DNA of 64,000 bases from Cryptomeria japonica (GCF_030272615.1 NC_081408.1:619128476-619192475); one strand, 5' to 3'; shown: positions 10,789 through 24,430, counted from the first letter of the stretch. Made by a program: numbers and translations. The notes: generated by a model from the letters alone, not told the origin.

Positions 10789-12479
10789 TCACTGGGTGCT
10801 CCCACTATCCTCCTCATCCCTACCATGTCTCATGGATGATGTCCCTCCTGCTCCAAGTCCTAGCTGTGGTGGTCTCATAGGTCCACTCACCCCCATGCTG
10901 CTCACTGACCTCCAAGAGTGTGCCCTGCTCTCTGTCCTCGATCATGCCCGATATGAAGCTGCTCTCTTCTCTGGTGGAACTACACTCTCATATAGTGTCC
11001 TCCAATGGCGTATCTCCTCTCTGGTCTCTACCAACATCTGTGCCATCTCCCGTGCACTGGCATCCCTAATCGACCCAATATACTCAGTGACTCTCTGTTC
11101 TTCTCGCTGTGCCTACGCTATTGCTGTATCTCGAGCCACTATGAGTCTGGCTATCTCCACTCTAAACTGATCCTGCTCTGTTCTCAAGATGGAATTCTAT
11201 CTCTCTAATGTCGCAATGTGATCCTACTGACTTGCTATGTTAGCCCTGCACATCTCCATCTCCTCTATGCTAGCTATCTCCGGCTCTATGGGCATATCCT
11301 GCAATGACTCCTGATTGCCAGAATATCAGGATCTGTTAATGGCACTAACCATCATCGGGAAAACCATCGCTCATACTCCTCTATCATCCCAACATCCACC
11401 ACATCTGACCTCAAATCCCACTGTCTCTGCTGTAGCTATGTGAAGTTAGTATATGCTATGTGTGGCTGAATCATATTCCCCCACTGACTCGTCTCTCTGT
11501 GAGATTGGGCAAAGTGTGCAGTCCTTCTAGGTACATCCTGCCTCTCTCCAAACTGTCATCTGACTCTCTCCGGTAGGTACATCTCAATCACCCTTTGGTG
11601 ATTCACTGGTTGCCCAATCAGGTATCTCTCATGTCTACAATACGATAGCTCATCACTATCATCTGATCATCTAGGGCAATCAAGATATGGCCTCCATGTG
11701 AACTCTCTCAATCTGTCTAGCTCATGTCGCCAATACAAAATGTATCCAAATGGACCCTGTCTCAGTGCTCCCCCATAGAAATACACATATGGTTGGTGTG
11801 GTACTACCTATCTCTCTGTAATCAGTCGACATATGGCTATGTGCTCAAATGCCCATACCTGTAACAATGTGACTCCACAGCTCAAAGTCTGAAGTCCCTG
11901 ATATGCTATCTGATGCAGCTGAAAATATAGCATAGCCAGTACACATGGTCCCCATGCGTACATAGTCCCCTCTATCACCATCTACTCTAGCACTCTTCCC
12001 CATCTAATAGGGAATCCATGTCCTCGTCTGTCCCCTACTAGTAGGCATGCTATCACCACTGCTATCACCACCTATCATCGATCATACTCTGATGCCATGG
12101 TCTCCCAACCGATCTCCCTCTCGATGATATCCAAATCATCTGCGTCACACTCAAATAACCTACATAACAAATCTCTCCCTATCACTAGGTCATACTCTAT
12201 CATCTCCCCAAGAATCAGAATGCGGAGGATGCACCATACATCCTCTAGTGTCACAGTCGCCTCTCCAGTCACCAGATGGAATGAGGAAGTCTCTGAATGC
12301 CATCGCTTTGCCAATGCGGTAAGTAGTCCTGTGTTTGCCCTAATCTAGACCATGAATGTGATATAGTATATCCCAAGTCTTGCTAATGTATCTCTGTCTG
12401 TGCTCCTGAGTCTATGTCATAACATGAAGCAGTCAAGTCGGTTCTCTCGCGTGATCAATGGATACTGTCGACTCTGCAT
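10789..12479 (-). pseudogene. Antisense plant-mobile-domain (PMD) gene of G1
   Basis: On the minus strand, opposite to gag-pol, a broken gene runs from an ATG at 12479 to about 10789. Recognisable PMD features are the block ALAKRWHSETSSFHL with GEATVTLEDV (about 12320-12250), AWGPCVLAML, LQVWAFEH and RYLIGQPVNHQRVIEMYLP (about 11650-11550). A C-terminal helical, Glu/Arg-rich part (EEMEM..., REEIRHWRTLYE) follows. Several in-frame stops and at least one frameshift are present. PMD proteins occur as host genes (MAIN/MAIL type) and as extra genes in plant transposons. The G3 copy at 31909-33840 is clearly the same gene, with a different C-terminal low-complexity part. Its role in the element is unknown. 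Confidence 0.78.
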
Positions 12480-13014
12480 CACAATTGGGGCACATTTTTT
12501 TAGTATTAGGGTTTGCTCCTACGGGCTGCATTTCCTTGTTTCATGGCCAAATCAGGGTGTTCTTTATCTATTTTGACCTATCCTACCCTTATCCCCCGTT
12601 TTCGGATCATTCGCATGCCATTTTTGACCAAATTAGGGTTGCCAATGCACAACTGCACCTGTGTGAAGCATCCTGCACCTATGTAACATAACCTACGCCT
12701 GTGTACCCTACACAAGCATAGAATTCACCCTACACAAGCACAGAATTCACCCTACACAAGCACAGAAGTCAGTTTCTACATTCCTTGTGGGCCCCGCAAT
12801 GTCCCGCAAGCGATCAAAATTCATCAAATTGAAAAAATGGGTTTTTGAGATACATACCGCTACTCTTGCATCGTTCAGTCATCTGTAAGTGCATACATGT
12901 TCTCTGAGGTGATCCACCATTGGAATGTTTGCCATCTCTCTGCAAGTGTCCTTGTCCAAAGCAACAAATTCTCCTCTTTGGCTAGTGCAAATGAGCCCTT
13001 TTTACTCTCTTTGT
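12480..13014. other. Region upstream of the antisense PMD gene in G1
   Basis: About 535 bp that would be the PMD leader if the TATA box at 13015 is used. It contains the 22-bp repeat at 12705-12770 and TGCACCTGTGTGAAGCATCC-like words before it. No coding content recognised. Confidence 0.5.
12705..12770 (+). repeat. 22-bp tandem repeat, three copies
   Basis: Unit ACCCTACACAAGCACAGAATTC at 12705, 12727 and 12749, with one or two differences. It lies in the putative leader of the antisense PMD gene. G3 has an unrelated array in the same place. Confidence 0.9.
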
Positions 13015-13024
13015 CTCATTTATA
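13015..13024 (-). promoter_or_regulatory. Candidate promoter of the G1 antisense PMD gene
   Basis: TATAAATGAG on the minus strand, 536 bp ahead of the PMD start codon. Position and sequence suit a plant TATA box; no transcript evidence is available. Confidence 0.4.
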
Positions 13025-13284
13025 GATCTTTGTCAGTGCATAGATGGATGTGCACCATCTCCATCTTATGCTGGTCGCGGTCTTTTGCACCATCAATTGC
13101 TTGTCCTTTGTGTATCTGATCTTTGATTGTCAGTCCGTCCGATCCTATCATTTTTATCGATCAATTGGCCTCTTTTTTGCATGTTTTCGGCCAATTCCTC
13201 GAGGGGACATGCATATGTCATTGTCAGTATCTAGGGCATTTTCATTATTGTTCTTTGAAACAACGCTTGAAATTGCATTGTCTC

Positions 13285-13298
13285 AAAGAGGGGCAAAA
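13285..13298 (+). other. Polypurine tract of G1
   Basis: AAAGAGGGGCAAAA directly before the TGTAGACACC start of the 3' LTR. G2 and G3 have AAAGAGGGGCAAA at the same position, showing a shared lineage. Confidence 0.85.
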
Positions 13299-15028
13299 TG
13301 TAGACACCTAAAAATGGTCAACGCTTGCGGAGTCATACTTTAATATTTGCGCATTGCCTTATTTTAGGGTTTTTTCCTCGCATTAACATTTCTTCTATGT
13401 TGCATACTTGGTCTTTATCATTTGCGAGCATCGAGCCATTCTTCTACATTCTTTATTTGTCTCGCTTTCGAATTCGATCTTGTTGGCAACAATCTTCAGT
13501 CATGATTTTGGTCAATCTTATTCTGTCGCATCAATGTGCGTGCTCATTTGTAATCATTTTGGACATCGTCAATCCTAATTAGGGTTTTTTCCTCTTATCG
13601 ATCCTATCATCTTGCGATCGATTCATCATTGATCCTTGTCCTCTGATCAAATTGTCATCAATCTTGTCATCATGCGATCGATTTGTCATCGATCGTTGTC
13701 ATTTTCAATCTTGTCATCTTGCGATCGATTTGTCATTGATCGAGGTCATTTTCAATCTTGTCGTTTTGTAATCTATTTTGTCATTGATCGTTGTCCTCTT
13801 ATCAATCTTGTCATCTTGCGATCGATTTGTCATTGATCATTGTCATTTTCAATCTTGTCATCTTACAATCTATTTTGTCATCGATCCTAGGAAATCTTGT
13901 CAATTTTGTCATATTTGTCATCGATCGTCGTCTTTCTCAATCATGTCAATTTGGATCAATTAGTCATTGTTCCTCATCAATTGGCGCCTATCAATTTGGT
14001 CTCTTTATCAATCTTGGTCAGTTTGTCAACCAATCTCAATCGTTTGTCAACATTGGTCATTTATCAATTCAAAATCATGATCGAATTGGCATCAAATCAA
14101 TCTTACATCACGACCTATTTGTCATCCTTGCATTGCTAATTCATCTTCTAGGTTTTCATGATTTAATCATTTAACCTTGTTTGTCATTTCTCCCTCTAGG
14201 ATTAATAAATTATTTATTTATTTATCCTAAGTCTTCGTGTCACAATTAAATGTTTATTTAATTGGCTAACTAATTATTCCTCTTTTTGTGAATTAATTAA
14301 GAAATGACAAATTATTAATTAATTTACCTAATTTCTCCTAGCTCCTAATTTCCTAATTTTCATCAATTTCTTAATTCCTAATTTTCCTCTTTTTCTAATT
14401 TCCTAATTTCTAATTCTTCTATTTTCAATTCTCTCCTATTTTTCAATTCTCTCCTATTTTTCTCCTAATTTCATGGGAATGACATTTCAATTTGTCATAA
14501 TTTATCATAATTGACAATCAATCAATTTTGACATAGAAATTTGTCATAAATTGTCATGAATTATCAATCAATCAATCTTGCATAGCAATTGCAAATTTGT
14601 CATAATTTGTCATACTTGACATACTTGATTTGCAATTTCCATTCAAATCTCTTCATGCTAATTTGATCTTTTCTCCAATTTGTCTATAAATTGATTGAAT
14701 TTCTTCAATCAAGACCCCCTACTACCTGGTCGAATCAATCACACTTTGAGTATTCTTGCGCTACTTGTCAATCTTGCTTTCACATTAGGTTTATGCACTT
14801 GAAGGTGAGATCCACAAACAAAAGCTATTTGAAGAAGAAAGAAGGACAATGGAGCCACATGAAGGAGACATTTAGATCTGCATTTGGTTTGCTTAGTTTT
14901 TAATCTTGAATGTTTTGCTTTCATGTCTTTATTGAGTGTTTTTAGGATTGATCATTGCATTTGAGCTTTTGTGATTGAGCTAGATTAGTATTGATTTGCT
15001 TGTGATGATTTCCGATTTCCTAGCTACA
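13299..15028 (+). repeat. 3' LTR of G1
   Basis: Pairs with 3883-5558. The internal 47-50 bp array lies at 13636-13935 and the TATA-like box at 14685-14692. It ends TAGCTACA, followed by the AAAAG flank. Confidence 0.92.
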
Positions 15029-17204
15029 AAAAGAATATCATTTGTCAAAGTAAAAAGAACCACAATTTCAAAACTCAACAAAATTTCTTTTTCCAAGATA
15101 GGAGAAAAATCTTTATTTTGGTGCTTAAAATCAACAATACAAATTTTATTTCTTGCATCAACCTAAAGAAATCACAATCCACACTTCATTTTGGGAAAGC
15201 TTAGAAAGAACAAGCCATTTTTCCTTCAATTTCAAATCGATTTTACTTCAAGCAAAAACGTGTTCTCAATTCACTTGACCAAGATTTCAAATTCTTAGAC
15301 TACAAAACATTTTGCCTTTGAAGTTAAAAAGAACACCATGATTGTTGGAGCAACATCTCCAAATAGTTAGATCACATTGCAATGGAAATCAGTTAAAAAG
15401 AACAAGTGTTTTTAGTGATTGACACGCTTGTGCAAAGTTTGTCAAGTGGTCCTACTTCTAACACACACTATCTTCTCCCTTGGCTTTCATGGTCCTAGGT
15501 GCAAGAGAAAAGTGTTAGTAACACTAAAAAAAATTCTTTTTAAATGAGGCCTTCCAAGAGACACATCACTCTTGGGAATGACCTTGCACGGTAAATCCTT
15601 CGAGCCGCTATAGAAATTAGGTGTGAGCGAAAGCTGTAGCCTTGGGTATGGTTGTTCCTACAGTGTAACTTGTCGTAAGGACAAATGGGCCCCACCACAA
15701 GTTACAAGGCTCTTAAGTGAGTCACTACAGAATGAACTTATGTCCAAAAACATCGAATATTACTAGACACCTTTTCATATAGAAACCCACCCGTTCTATT
15801 TATTGAGGATATTTGTGATAAATTCAGTGCAAGAGCATAGATGGTTTTTCTCCCAAGATACTCACCATACATATTTCCTTTAGTAGAAACAAGGATTTTT
15901 GAAAGGCTACTTGTAGCTTGATAAAAGTGGTGACTCCCCCATAATAGGGATCATCTATCTGTTATGCTCACGAAAGACTTAGTATGTCACATCCTTACCT
16001 ACTATGGCGGGATTCATAAGGTATGTAGTACCAAAGTTGAAGAAATATCAAGATGTGGGCTAAAATTATCGCAACTGACCATTTGACCTTAGGGATAAAA
16101 TGTGTTTGAAGTGTCTTTGTTTTGTGTTAGACCAGTGATAAATTGAGCCGACTTTAGGCTTTTGAAAAAACATACACAAAAACATTTGAAAATGGGTCAA
16201 AAATTTCAAAGATTGGGTTGATTTAGACCCACACCTATTTGTGCCTTTTGAGGCAACATTATTGTGTTTGTGTTCTTGCTCTATTTTCTTGTCAAAGAAA
16301 ATCAAAACCAATTCAAAAACAAGTATTCATCCAACACAAAATTTTCAAAACCAACATTTGGCAAAAATCAAAACAAAGTGAAAAACCAAATATCAAATTA
16401 TATGACCATCCTTCACATTTTGAGAAAGAGGAATCTTCATCAACATATCAATTTGAAGAAAAGACCATTAAGCTCAAAGGCTTTCATCAAAAGAAGGAAA
16501 ATTTTCTATCTCAATAGACAAATTTTTGTCTCACACAGAGCCTTCTTGTGTCATATGCATCTATATCTTCAAGGAAAATCCAACGAGTTTGATCAAGAGT
16601 CTTTGAACAACAAAGATTTTACTCAATATAGAGCTTTGAGTTATGATAAAAACAAAGGAGACGAAATCAATCTTGCCTTCTTTCTAGATATAAAATATCT
16701 CGGGAAGAACCACCAACCCCCGAGAGAGAAGAGGAAGAATTTGTCCCATATCTAACACAAAGTTTTTATTGTAGTTAACATTCCATCCATTCTCACATTC
16801 ATACATCATCGATCCATTCCAACTCTCAAAACATTAAAAAGGTCTTATCCTAAGTTCTTTTTAGATATTGCTTGAATCAAAACAACACATCACTTTTTAG
16901 AGTGTCTCTACATCTAGGATAAAATCATCCCAAGAGGCATTTCTACGCAGGTTAAAACTAGTCTATGAGTGCATCCTCTCATTACTAGGTAGCTTGGTCT
17001 GTAACACATCTCAGACCTTACTATACCTTATCATATCAAACATTGTTAAAAAACACAACAAGCAATTCATAAAAGGACTTTGGTAACATCAAACCTTTAG
17101 TATTAGAGATCCATATGCCAAACACTTCACCAAACATTTATCTCTCATTCCATCACCAACTCATAATCATTTTCACCACACTTCAACAACAACTTTCAAA
17201 CAAA
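15029..17204 (+). other. Untranslated leader of G2, second part
   Basis: About 2.2 kb between the G1 insertion and the gag start codon. Long leaders are usual in Tat elements. Frames such as 16264-16755 have no family features and are taken as chance. Direct words such as CAAATTTCAAA, CAAAAACAAG and CAAAACC recur but form no clear array. Confidence 0.65.
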
Positions 17205-18990
17205 ATGGCTCAAACTAGATCAATGACTAGACAACTAGAAATCGAAGAGGAAGAGGAGGAAAATCTCAATGAATTCCAAGAAGCCCTTGGAGGAAATGCA
17301 AATGATGAAAATCCTAGTACTCCTACTCCTGAAGCAATAGAAAGCGCACAACACAACCCCCTCTTCAATTGACTTTTTGATGAAATCCTCAAAAACAACA
17401 CTGACGCTCATTTTTATTAGGACTTGTTCAAGAGGGAACCAAACTACCCTCTGATTTTGATACTGCACAATTACTGCAAGCATCAGAACACCATAGTTGT
17501 AATGAGGTTGGAAGAGGTTGAGATAAATTCACATATGACCTTGATCAAGGGAATCCCCCACCTCCTCCTCCTCCTAATGACATTGACATGTTGAGGCAAC
17601 AAGTCAAGAATCTAGCCCAACAACTCCACAATGGTGTGAAAACTACCCGATTTTCACTTAATGATATTTGTTCCTATCCCTTTGATAGGAATCTACATAT
17701 GCCACCTTTTTGACGAGGGTTTATAACACCTAAGTTTGAAAAGTATCAGGGAAAAGGAGACCCTAGAGATCATGTCAGGGAATTTCACTCAGCTTGCCTA
17801 GAAGTGGCATATGAAGACACATATCTAATGCGCCTTTTTCCTCAGAGTTTCGGAGGGACAACCATGTAATGGTTTTCCTGACTAACAGGCAGCATTAGAA
17901 CATTCGAGGAACTTGTCCAAAAGTTCATTGCACATTATTCACACAACATAGAACACGATGTCACCATGGCAGATCTTTGTAACACCAAGCAAAAACCAGG
18001 GGAGCTATTTTCAACTTTCCTGCAATGGTGGAGACAACTGTCTAGTAGGAATTCTATTCACCTACTTGAATGAGAGATACTGGAAATATTTATTTCCAAC
18101 TTGAACGATGAAATGGAATTCCACCTAGACATGAAGGGCACAAAATCCTTTGCTGACATGATCATCCAAGGGTTAAAATGTGAACGGGGCCTCATTAAAA
18201 AGGGACTTATCAAGATATATAATGAACCAAAAAATGGCCCTCACCCGCGCTTTAACAGTGATAAACCTAACTTCTGGAATAAAAACAAAAACATCATCAA
18301 TGATGGGGTTGTAGATGCAAGGACTATAAAGAGTGCACAACCTGTGGTCTGATTTGTGGGGCAAAATCCCCCTCCTAAAAACAACACGGTTTCTCCTCCA
18401 CAAAATCAAGGATGCAATGTACTGCAAGAGGAACCGAGACAATGACAACAAAATTATAAACCAAAACGTACACACACACCCTTAGGGGAACCTATTGAAA
18501 CAATGTTACATCAATTGGTCTCTTCAAATCTAGTGACCTTACCAAAGACATCTAATTACGAACCTCAGGTCAAACCTCCATGGTGGAGGGATAATGAACA
18601 TTGTGAATTCCATCAAGGGAAAGGGCATAAAACAAGTAACTGTCATAGATTGAAAGATCTTGTTCAAGATCTTATTGACCAAGCATAGATTGAAATTGAA
18701 GGACACGACCCAAAAACCTCAAATAATGATCATCTCATGTTTAAGAATCCACTTCCATCACAAGATCAAAGGGGTCCTTCCACTTTAGGGTGAAACATAG
18801 ATACAACTAATTATACATGAGTCACCTATAATTACACTATAGATCACCTATATGATGCCAATGAACAAATTACAACCATTACCATCAAAGATCCAAACCA
18901 TACCTACAATGTTGTTACATGTCATAGCAAGATCACCATTAAAGTAGCTCCACAAGGCACAACATCCATCCCAAAGCAGTATAACCTTGT
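17205..18990 (+). pseudogene. G2 gag (capsid and nucleocapsid) remnant
   Basis: Start ATG at 17205 gives MAQTRSMTRQLE followed by an acidic run. After a frame change before about 17640, the capsid part reads on with GDPRDHVREFHSACLE, then LRTFEELVQKF-like and KQKPGELFSTFLQWW blocks typical of the Retrotrans_gag family. The zinc-knuckle-like CEFHQGKGHKTSNC is near 18600-18645. Many in-frame stops. It shares one frame with protease and pol downstream. G3 has the same gag (48118-49845), lacking the start. Confidence 0.85.
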
Positions 18991-21130
18991 GGAATAATTA
19001 GATAAGATCCCTGCACTTATATCCATGTTAGAGCTTTTGTGCCTATCCCTGTCTCATAAAAAAATCTTGGATCAAGCTCTCCAAGAGGTGTCAGTCCCTA
19101 CCAATCTAATTACAGATCAATTTCAAGCTATGGATGGTAATCTGAGGTCATCACCATGTCTCACTTTCTCTGAAAGTGACAATACATACTTCCAACAGCC
19201 TCAGAACACCTCACTCCATATTGAAGGATTTATCAACCAACACAGGATCAAGCGAGTCTTGATTTATAATAGAGCAAGCCTGAATATATGTACATTACAA
19301 TTGGTCACAAAATTAGAATATGCAATTGAATCAGTGGACCCCCGCAAAAAGATTACAATTGGTCACATTACAGGTTACCAATCCGAGTGTGCCCAGTGGT
19401 GAAGCACATCATATGTCAATTTTTGGACCTTCCTCTATCATATAATTTGTATCAACTTCCCTCATAAAGGTGTAGAAATTACCATCCTTGGTGATGCAAA
19501 TCCATTTTCATATTACAACAATATCAACCATCAGCCAGAGATTACCATTACCAAGAACAAAGAAGCTATCCCATCCACATCATATCTAAGTCCAACCTCT
19601 CTTTCCAATTCAAACACCACTATATCCAAGCAAGAGAAGCTAAAAATGAAAATGGCAGAGGAAGGTCATGGGGAATACAATCTAAGCCAACTCTTTTGTG
19701 TTGGGAAACTACCCACTTCCCCTAGAACTCATGGTAAGCCTCAAAGGTTACTTCAAACACCACTGGTCAAGCCAACATGCACTTTGGTGCCTTTTATCCT
19801 TGGAAAGAGTTAGGAAGAGGAGACCAGAGATGAGGACTTAGCAAAATGGATCTATAAAGACCCTATCACCATGAAAATCCCACAAGCTAAGCTTCCCACA
19901 TATCAATATGGAAAAGGCCTTCTTATTATGCAAACAATAGGCTATTATGGTCATAGTGCTTTGGGACCTTGCAACCAAGGATGACATGAGTTGTTGCAGC
20001 CTGAATTATAGCCTAAAGATAACACTGGATTAGGCTTTCAAAAGGAGACTCTTCCTAATCTCAAATTCAAAGGGAAACCCAACAAACCTCTATATCAGCC
20101 TAATACTCTAAAGAGGCCACCCTTGATTATATCAGCAGCACCAAGAATAGCACCAACTGCCCCAATGAGGTAGAGAATCCTACCAAAACCATCCACAACA
20201 CCAATCATCCCACCAATCAAATCAACAACCCCATTAGCAGTAATATTTGCATCAATAGCACCATTAGCAATATCGAAACCCCCAGTAGTATTGACAACAC
20301 TGATAATTCCATCAGAAATGATAGATTCAACAACACCGATACTCCCAGTATCATATTCACTAATCCCAATAATAATCCCCGCAACACTAATCATTCCATC
20401 TCCAAAGGTACATCGGTCGATTACACCTGTAGTGTTTAAATCAAAAGATATACAGGTTTGGTATAGTAATTGGATGTTGGAAAGTGACTTAGAGACCAAC
20501 TCACATGAGTGGGAATTTGATTCCATACATCTCAATACTTCAGATGACGAAGACACATCTCCACTTCCACCTCGCAAAGAAACCCCTATTTACGGAGAAG
20601 CACATATTAAAACCTCTTGAGTTTCTGAACTAGAAACACCTTCCACAGACCCTACATCACATCCTGTGCCTGATTCTGATAGAGAGAGTACCATCAATGA
20701 CCTTCACCACAATGTCTTAACCCTCACTAACACATCTTATGAACTTAACCTGATCGATGAGGTAACACCCATTATCCATCCCAAACACATCAAATGGAAC
20801 TAACCAAATCCCCCATGCCTTGACCAGTTCCAAAATGATGAAGTGATCATTGACTTTTTGGAACTACAAGATAACATACCAAGCAGGGATCACAAAGCTG
20901 GATTCACCATTGAACTTAATAGTGTAGCATACTTCGGGGCGGATGCCAAACCTTTCAGCTGCAAAAATATTACAATAAAACATGGATCTTCCAGTGAAAA
21001 CCACACTGTGACGCTGTTTGATCCCAAAAAAGTAAAAAGAAAGAGCGTATCCAACGGTGAAAACCTTTCTGAGGTGCCTACGGATGAAAGGTTTGACATC
21101 CTCCCTTCTAGTACAGATTAGGAATGATCA
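18991..21130 (+). pseudogene. G2 protease and linker before RT
   Basis: Retropepsin-like block near 19230-19300: VLIYNRASLNIC, where G3 keeps LIDNGVGLNIC. The catalytic aspartate of G2 is thus Tyr, and the following loop is damaged. About 60-100 bp of the protease end is missing near 19425. Next comes a long low-complexity linker rich in Pro, Thr, Ile and Ser (20100-20420), then HEWEFDSI and DFLELQDNIPS blocks leading to RT. Same frame as gag and pol. Frames rich in Gly/Val/Ile on the other strand here are shadows of the linker. Confidence 0.75.
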
Positions 21131-24100
21131 ATGATCCTTATTGAGAAAACAAAAGAATTCAATGTGGGGACCCCTGAAACTCCTCACCAAATACATCTGG
21201 CATCTCTTTTAACTCCAGAGGAACAACCTAAGTTTGTAGAATTCTTCCAGAAGTGTCAGATCAACTTCACATGGTCATATGCAGATATGCCTGGTCTCGA
21301 TCCTAATCTGGTCATGCATCACCTCACTGTAGCAGAAGGAGCTAAGCTTGTCAAACAGAAGCTTTACAGGATGCACCCTCAGATTGCGGTACTAGTCGAA
21401 GCAGAACTTAAGAAACTTCTAGATGTTGGTTTTGTCCGACCAATTGATTATGCAGGTTGGATATCCAATATTGTACGAGTTGGCAAACCAAATGTGGGCA
21501 TCCATATCTGTTCTGACATCAAAGATATCAAAAAAGAATGTCCTAAAGATGACTTCACCCTACCAAACATTGACATGATCGTGGACCTCACAATAGTTAA
21601 TGCCATGCTTTCTCTCATGGATGGTTTTTCAGGGTACAACCAGATAAAGATCACACCAGAGGATCAACATAAGATTGCCTTCACATTTCCATGGGGAACA
21701 TACTATTGGAACGTAATGCCTTTTGGTCTAAATAATGTAGGGGTGACCTATCAAAGAGAAATGACAACCATCTTTCATGATATAATGCATACCATGATGG
21801 AAGATTATGTCGATGACTTATTGGCAAAATCATTAACAAGAGAAGGTCATCTTGCAATATTAGATAAAATATTTGACAGACTAGAACAATAACATGTTCG
21901 ACTCAATTGAAAGAAATGTGTCTTTGGAGTAACCTCAGGGAAGCTTCTAGGATACATTGTCTCAAGCAAAGGCATTGAGGTTGACCCAACAAAGGTCAAA
22001 GCAATCATGGACATGCTACCTTCAAGGAACATCAGTCAGCTAAGGAAACTACAAGGGCGCTTACAATCAATTCAGAGATTCATTGCACAGCTGGTAGATA
22101 AGTGTCATCCCTTTACACACCTGTTACACAAAATCATCCACTTTCAATGGGATGCCAGATGCCAGCAATCATTCCAGATGCTTAAAGACTATCTCATGAA
22201 TACACCATTATTGATCCCACCAGATCCAAGTAGACCTCTATTGCTCTATATTTCATAAACAAATACGACATTAGGAGTACTGTTGGCTCAATACAATGTA
22301 GAAGGGAAAGAGTGTGATGTATACTATATCTCTCGCACACTGTTCGGCTATGAACTCAATTACACACCGATTGAGTGAGCTTGCCTAGCAGTAATTTTGG
22401 TAGCCACTAAACTGAGGCACTACCTGCTAACACATAAGCTACAACTCATTGCAAAGATTGATCCACTAAAGTAATTACTCAGCAAAGCAACATTGATAGG
22501 CCACTTGGCCAAATGGGTGATGATTCTAAGTGAGTTTGACATCGACTATGTGGACTGTAAGGCTATCAGGGGTCAAGTTATTGTAGATGAGTTGGTTGAT
22601 GCACCCCTTATAGGTGATCATCCTGTTGTTTCCAACTTTCCAGATGAAGAGATATTCATGATCACAACAACACAACCATGGAAAGTATACTTTGACAGTT
22701 CATATACTAGGCATGGCTTGAGGGTAGGCATTATATTTATCACACCTCAAGGTGACAGTATCCCGAAGTCTTACAGGCTAACTATTCCATGTACAAACAA
22801 CATAGAAGAATATGAGGCCTTGATCATTGGACTCAGACTAGCCATACAATGGAAATTAAAAGAGCTATAGATATATGGCGACTCCCAACTAGTCATCCGA
22901 CATGTCACAAAAGAATATCAGACCAAGGATGATAAACACATGTCTTACAAGAAAATGGTGGATAGTTTAAAACTATCATTAACGACTATCACCTTTGAGA
23001 AGATACCCAGAGATCAGAATCGAGCTGCTGACACCATGGCTACCATTGCATCTCTCCTAGATCTTCCACAGAATTCAACACGCTATGAGTTCTTGGTAGA
23101 ACAGCTTTGGATTCCTGCTTATGATATCCTCGAATCCAAGATGATATGTCACCTTGTCAGTTCCAAATCCCCATGGTACGGTGAGTTCTACACCTACCTA
23201 CGCGATCACACACTTCCTCCTAACCAATCGAATAACCAACACAAAACCTTCATTCACCAAACCGCTCGATACACCATCATTGTTGAAACCCTATACCGAC
23301 GTAGTCTTGATGGTACTCTCCTTCGATACTTGGAACAGGATGAGATAACAAAGGCCTTGGATGAGATACATGAAGGAATTTCTGGGACTCACTCAAGTGG
23401 TTCTTCCTTAGCAAAGAAGATCATGCACTCTGGATACTATTGGCCATCCATGGAAAAAGACTCCTACTATTTTGTCAGAAAATGTAAGAAATGCCAAGTT
23501 CACAGAGACCTGATACATGCACTAGCATAGGAATTGCAACCAATCACAACACCATGGCCCTTTTGTCAATGGGACCTTGACCTTGTGGGTAAAATTCATC
23601 CATCTTCATCCAACAACCACAATTTCATTATTACCGCCACTGAATACTTCACAAAGTGGATCGAAGCTATTCCACTTACCCAAGTCACCGACAAGAAGAT
23701 CACCTCATTCATCCTTAATTACATCATTTGCTGGAATGGTGTACCCATGTCCATCATCACAAATAACGGACTTCCTTTCAAAAATTAGAATGTCCGTGAG
23801 CTCTGTGAGAAGTTTCACATCCAACACCGCTTTTCCACTCCCTATTACCCACAAGGAAATGGTCAGGCCGAAGCATAAAACAAGAACATATTGAGAATCC
23901 TCAAGAAGAGAGTCAATGATGTCGGTCGTGATATCCACGTTCAATTAAATCCATCACTATGGGCATATCAAACTAGCATTCGAACCCCTACAGGCACAAC
24001 TCCCTACTCACTGGTCTATGGTGCAGAATCCAACCTTCTTATTGAGTTTGAGATACCATCTCTATGGGTTTCCTTGCATAATCTAATAGATGATCAAGCA

Positions 24101-24430
24101 TACTAAGTCTCCCATCTTCAAGACTTGGAACTACTTGATGAAACATGACAAGCTGCATACAACCACCTCAAAGCCTATCAATAGCGCATGAGAAGGAGCT
24201 ATAATCATCAAGTTAGACCTCGTACATTTGAGGTAGGTGATCTTGTTCTCAGAGAGAATCCTTGTAACCAACCAAACAGAGGACATCAGGGAAATTTTGA
24301 ATCAAACTGGCTGGGTCCATATGTTATCATTGATGTATTTGTGTCTGGGGCATATCAGTTAGCTACTTCAAAAGGAGAACCGTTAGCAGATCCAATCAAC
24401 AACATGCACCTCAAACAGTTTCATACATAA
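21131..24430 (+). pseudogene. G2 pol: RT, RNase H, archaeal RNase H, integrase
   Basis: One frame throughout, broken only by stops (about a dozen). RT from about 21200 with GYNQIKITPEDQHK and catalytic YVDD at 21806-21817. RNase H about 22200-22500. Archaeal RNase H about 22680-23020, with DSS replacing the DGS seen in G1 and G3, and GDSQLVIR kept. Integrase zinc finger about 23350-23510 (HEGISGTH, CKKCQ); core from 23560 with WDLDLVGK, and IITNNG where TDNG is expected, so a catalytic aspartate is Asn. The C-terminal domain with FEVGDLVLRENP ends HLKQFHT at 24430. This is the Tat order and the best-preserved pol in the window. Confidence 0.92.

Larger units (their letters stand above)
3883..15028 (+). 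mobile_element. Ty3/Tat-type element G1 nested in the G2 leader
   Basis: Two LTRs (3883-5558 and 13299-15028) with TGTAG...CTACA ends, primer site, a pol remnant, an antisense PMD gene, a polypurine tract and a one-mismatch target duplication (ATAAG at 3878-3882, AAAAG at 15029-15033). G2-type leader sequence (AAAAAGAAT words) continues on both sides. Total 11,146 bp. gag and protease are missing: the DNA jumps from the primer site into the region just before RT. G1 belongs to the same broad lineage as G2/G3 but its LTRs are unrelated by eye. Confidence 0.9.

Noticed and set aside
13123-13582. Small frames in the G1 3' end and LTR
   Set aside because: They lie in non-coding leader and LTR repeats; the same short peptides recur from the 5' LTR simply because the LTRs are copies.
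16239-16755. Frame of 163 codons in the G2 leader
   Set aside because: Composition is low-complexity Lys/Asn/Phe, no domain, overlapped by another frame; a chance frame in an AT-rich leader.
20095-20620. Gly/Val/Ile-rich frame on the minus strand (also plus strand 40027-40334)
   Set aside because: Antisense of the Pro/Thr/Ile-rich linker between protease and RT in G2 and G3.
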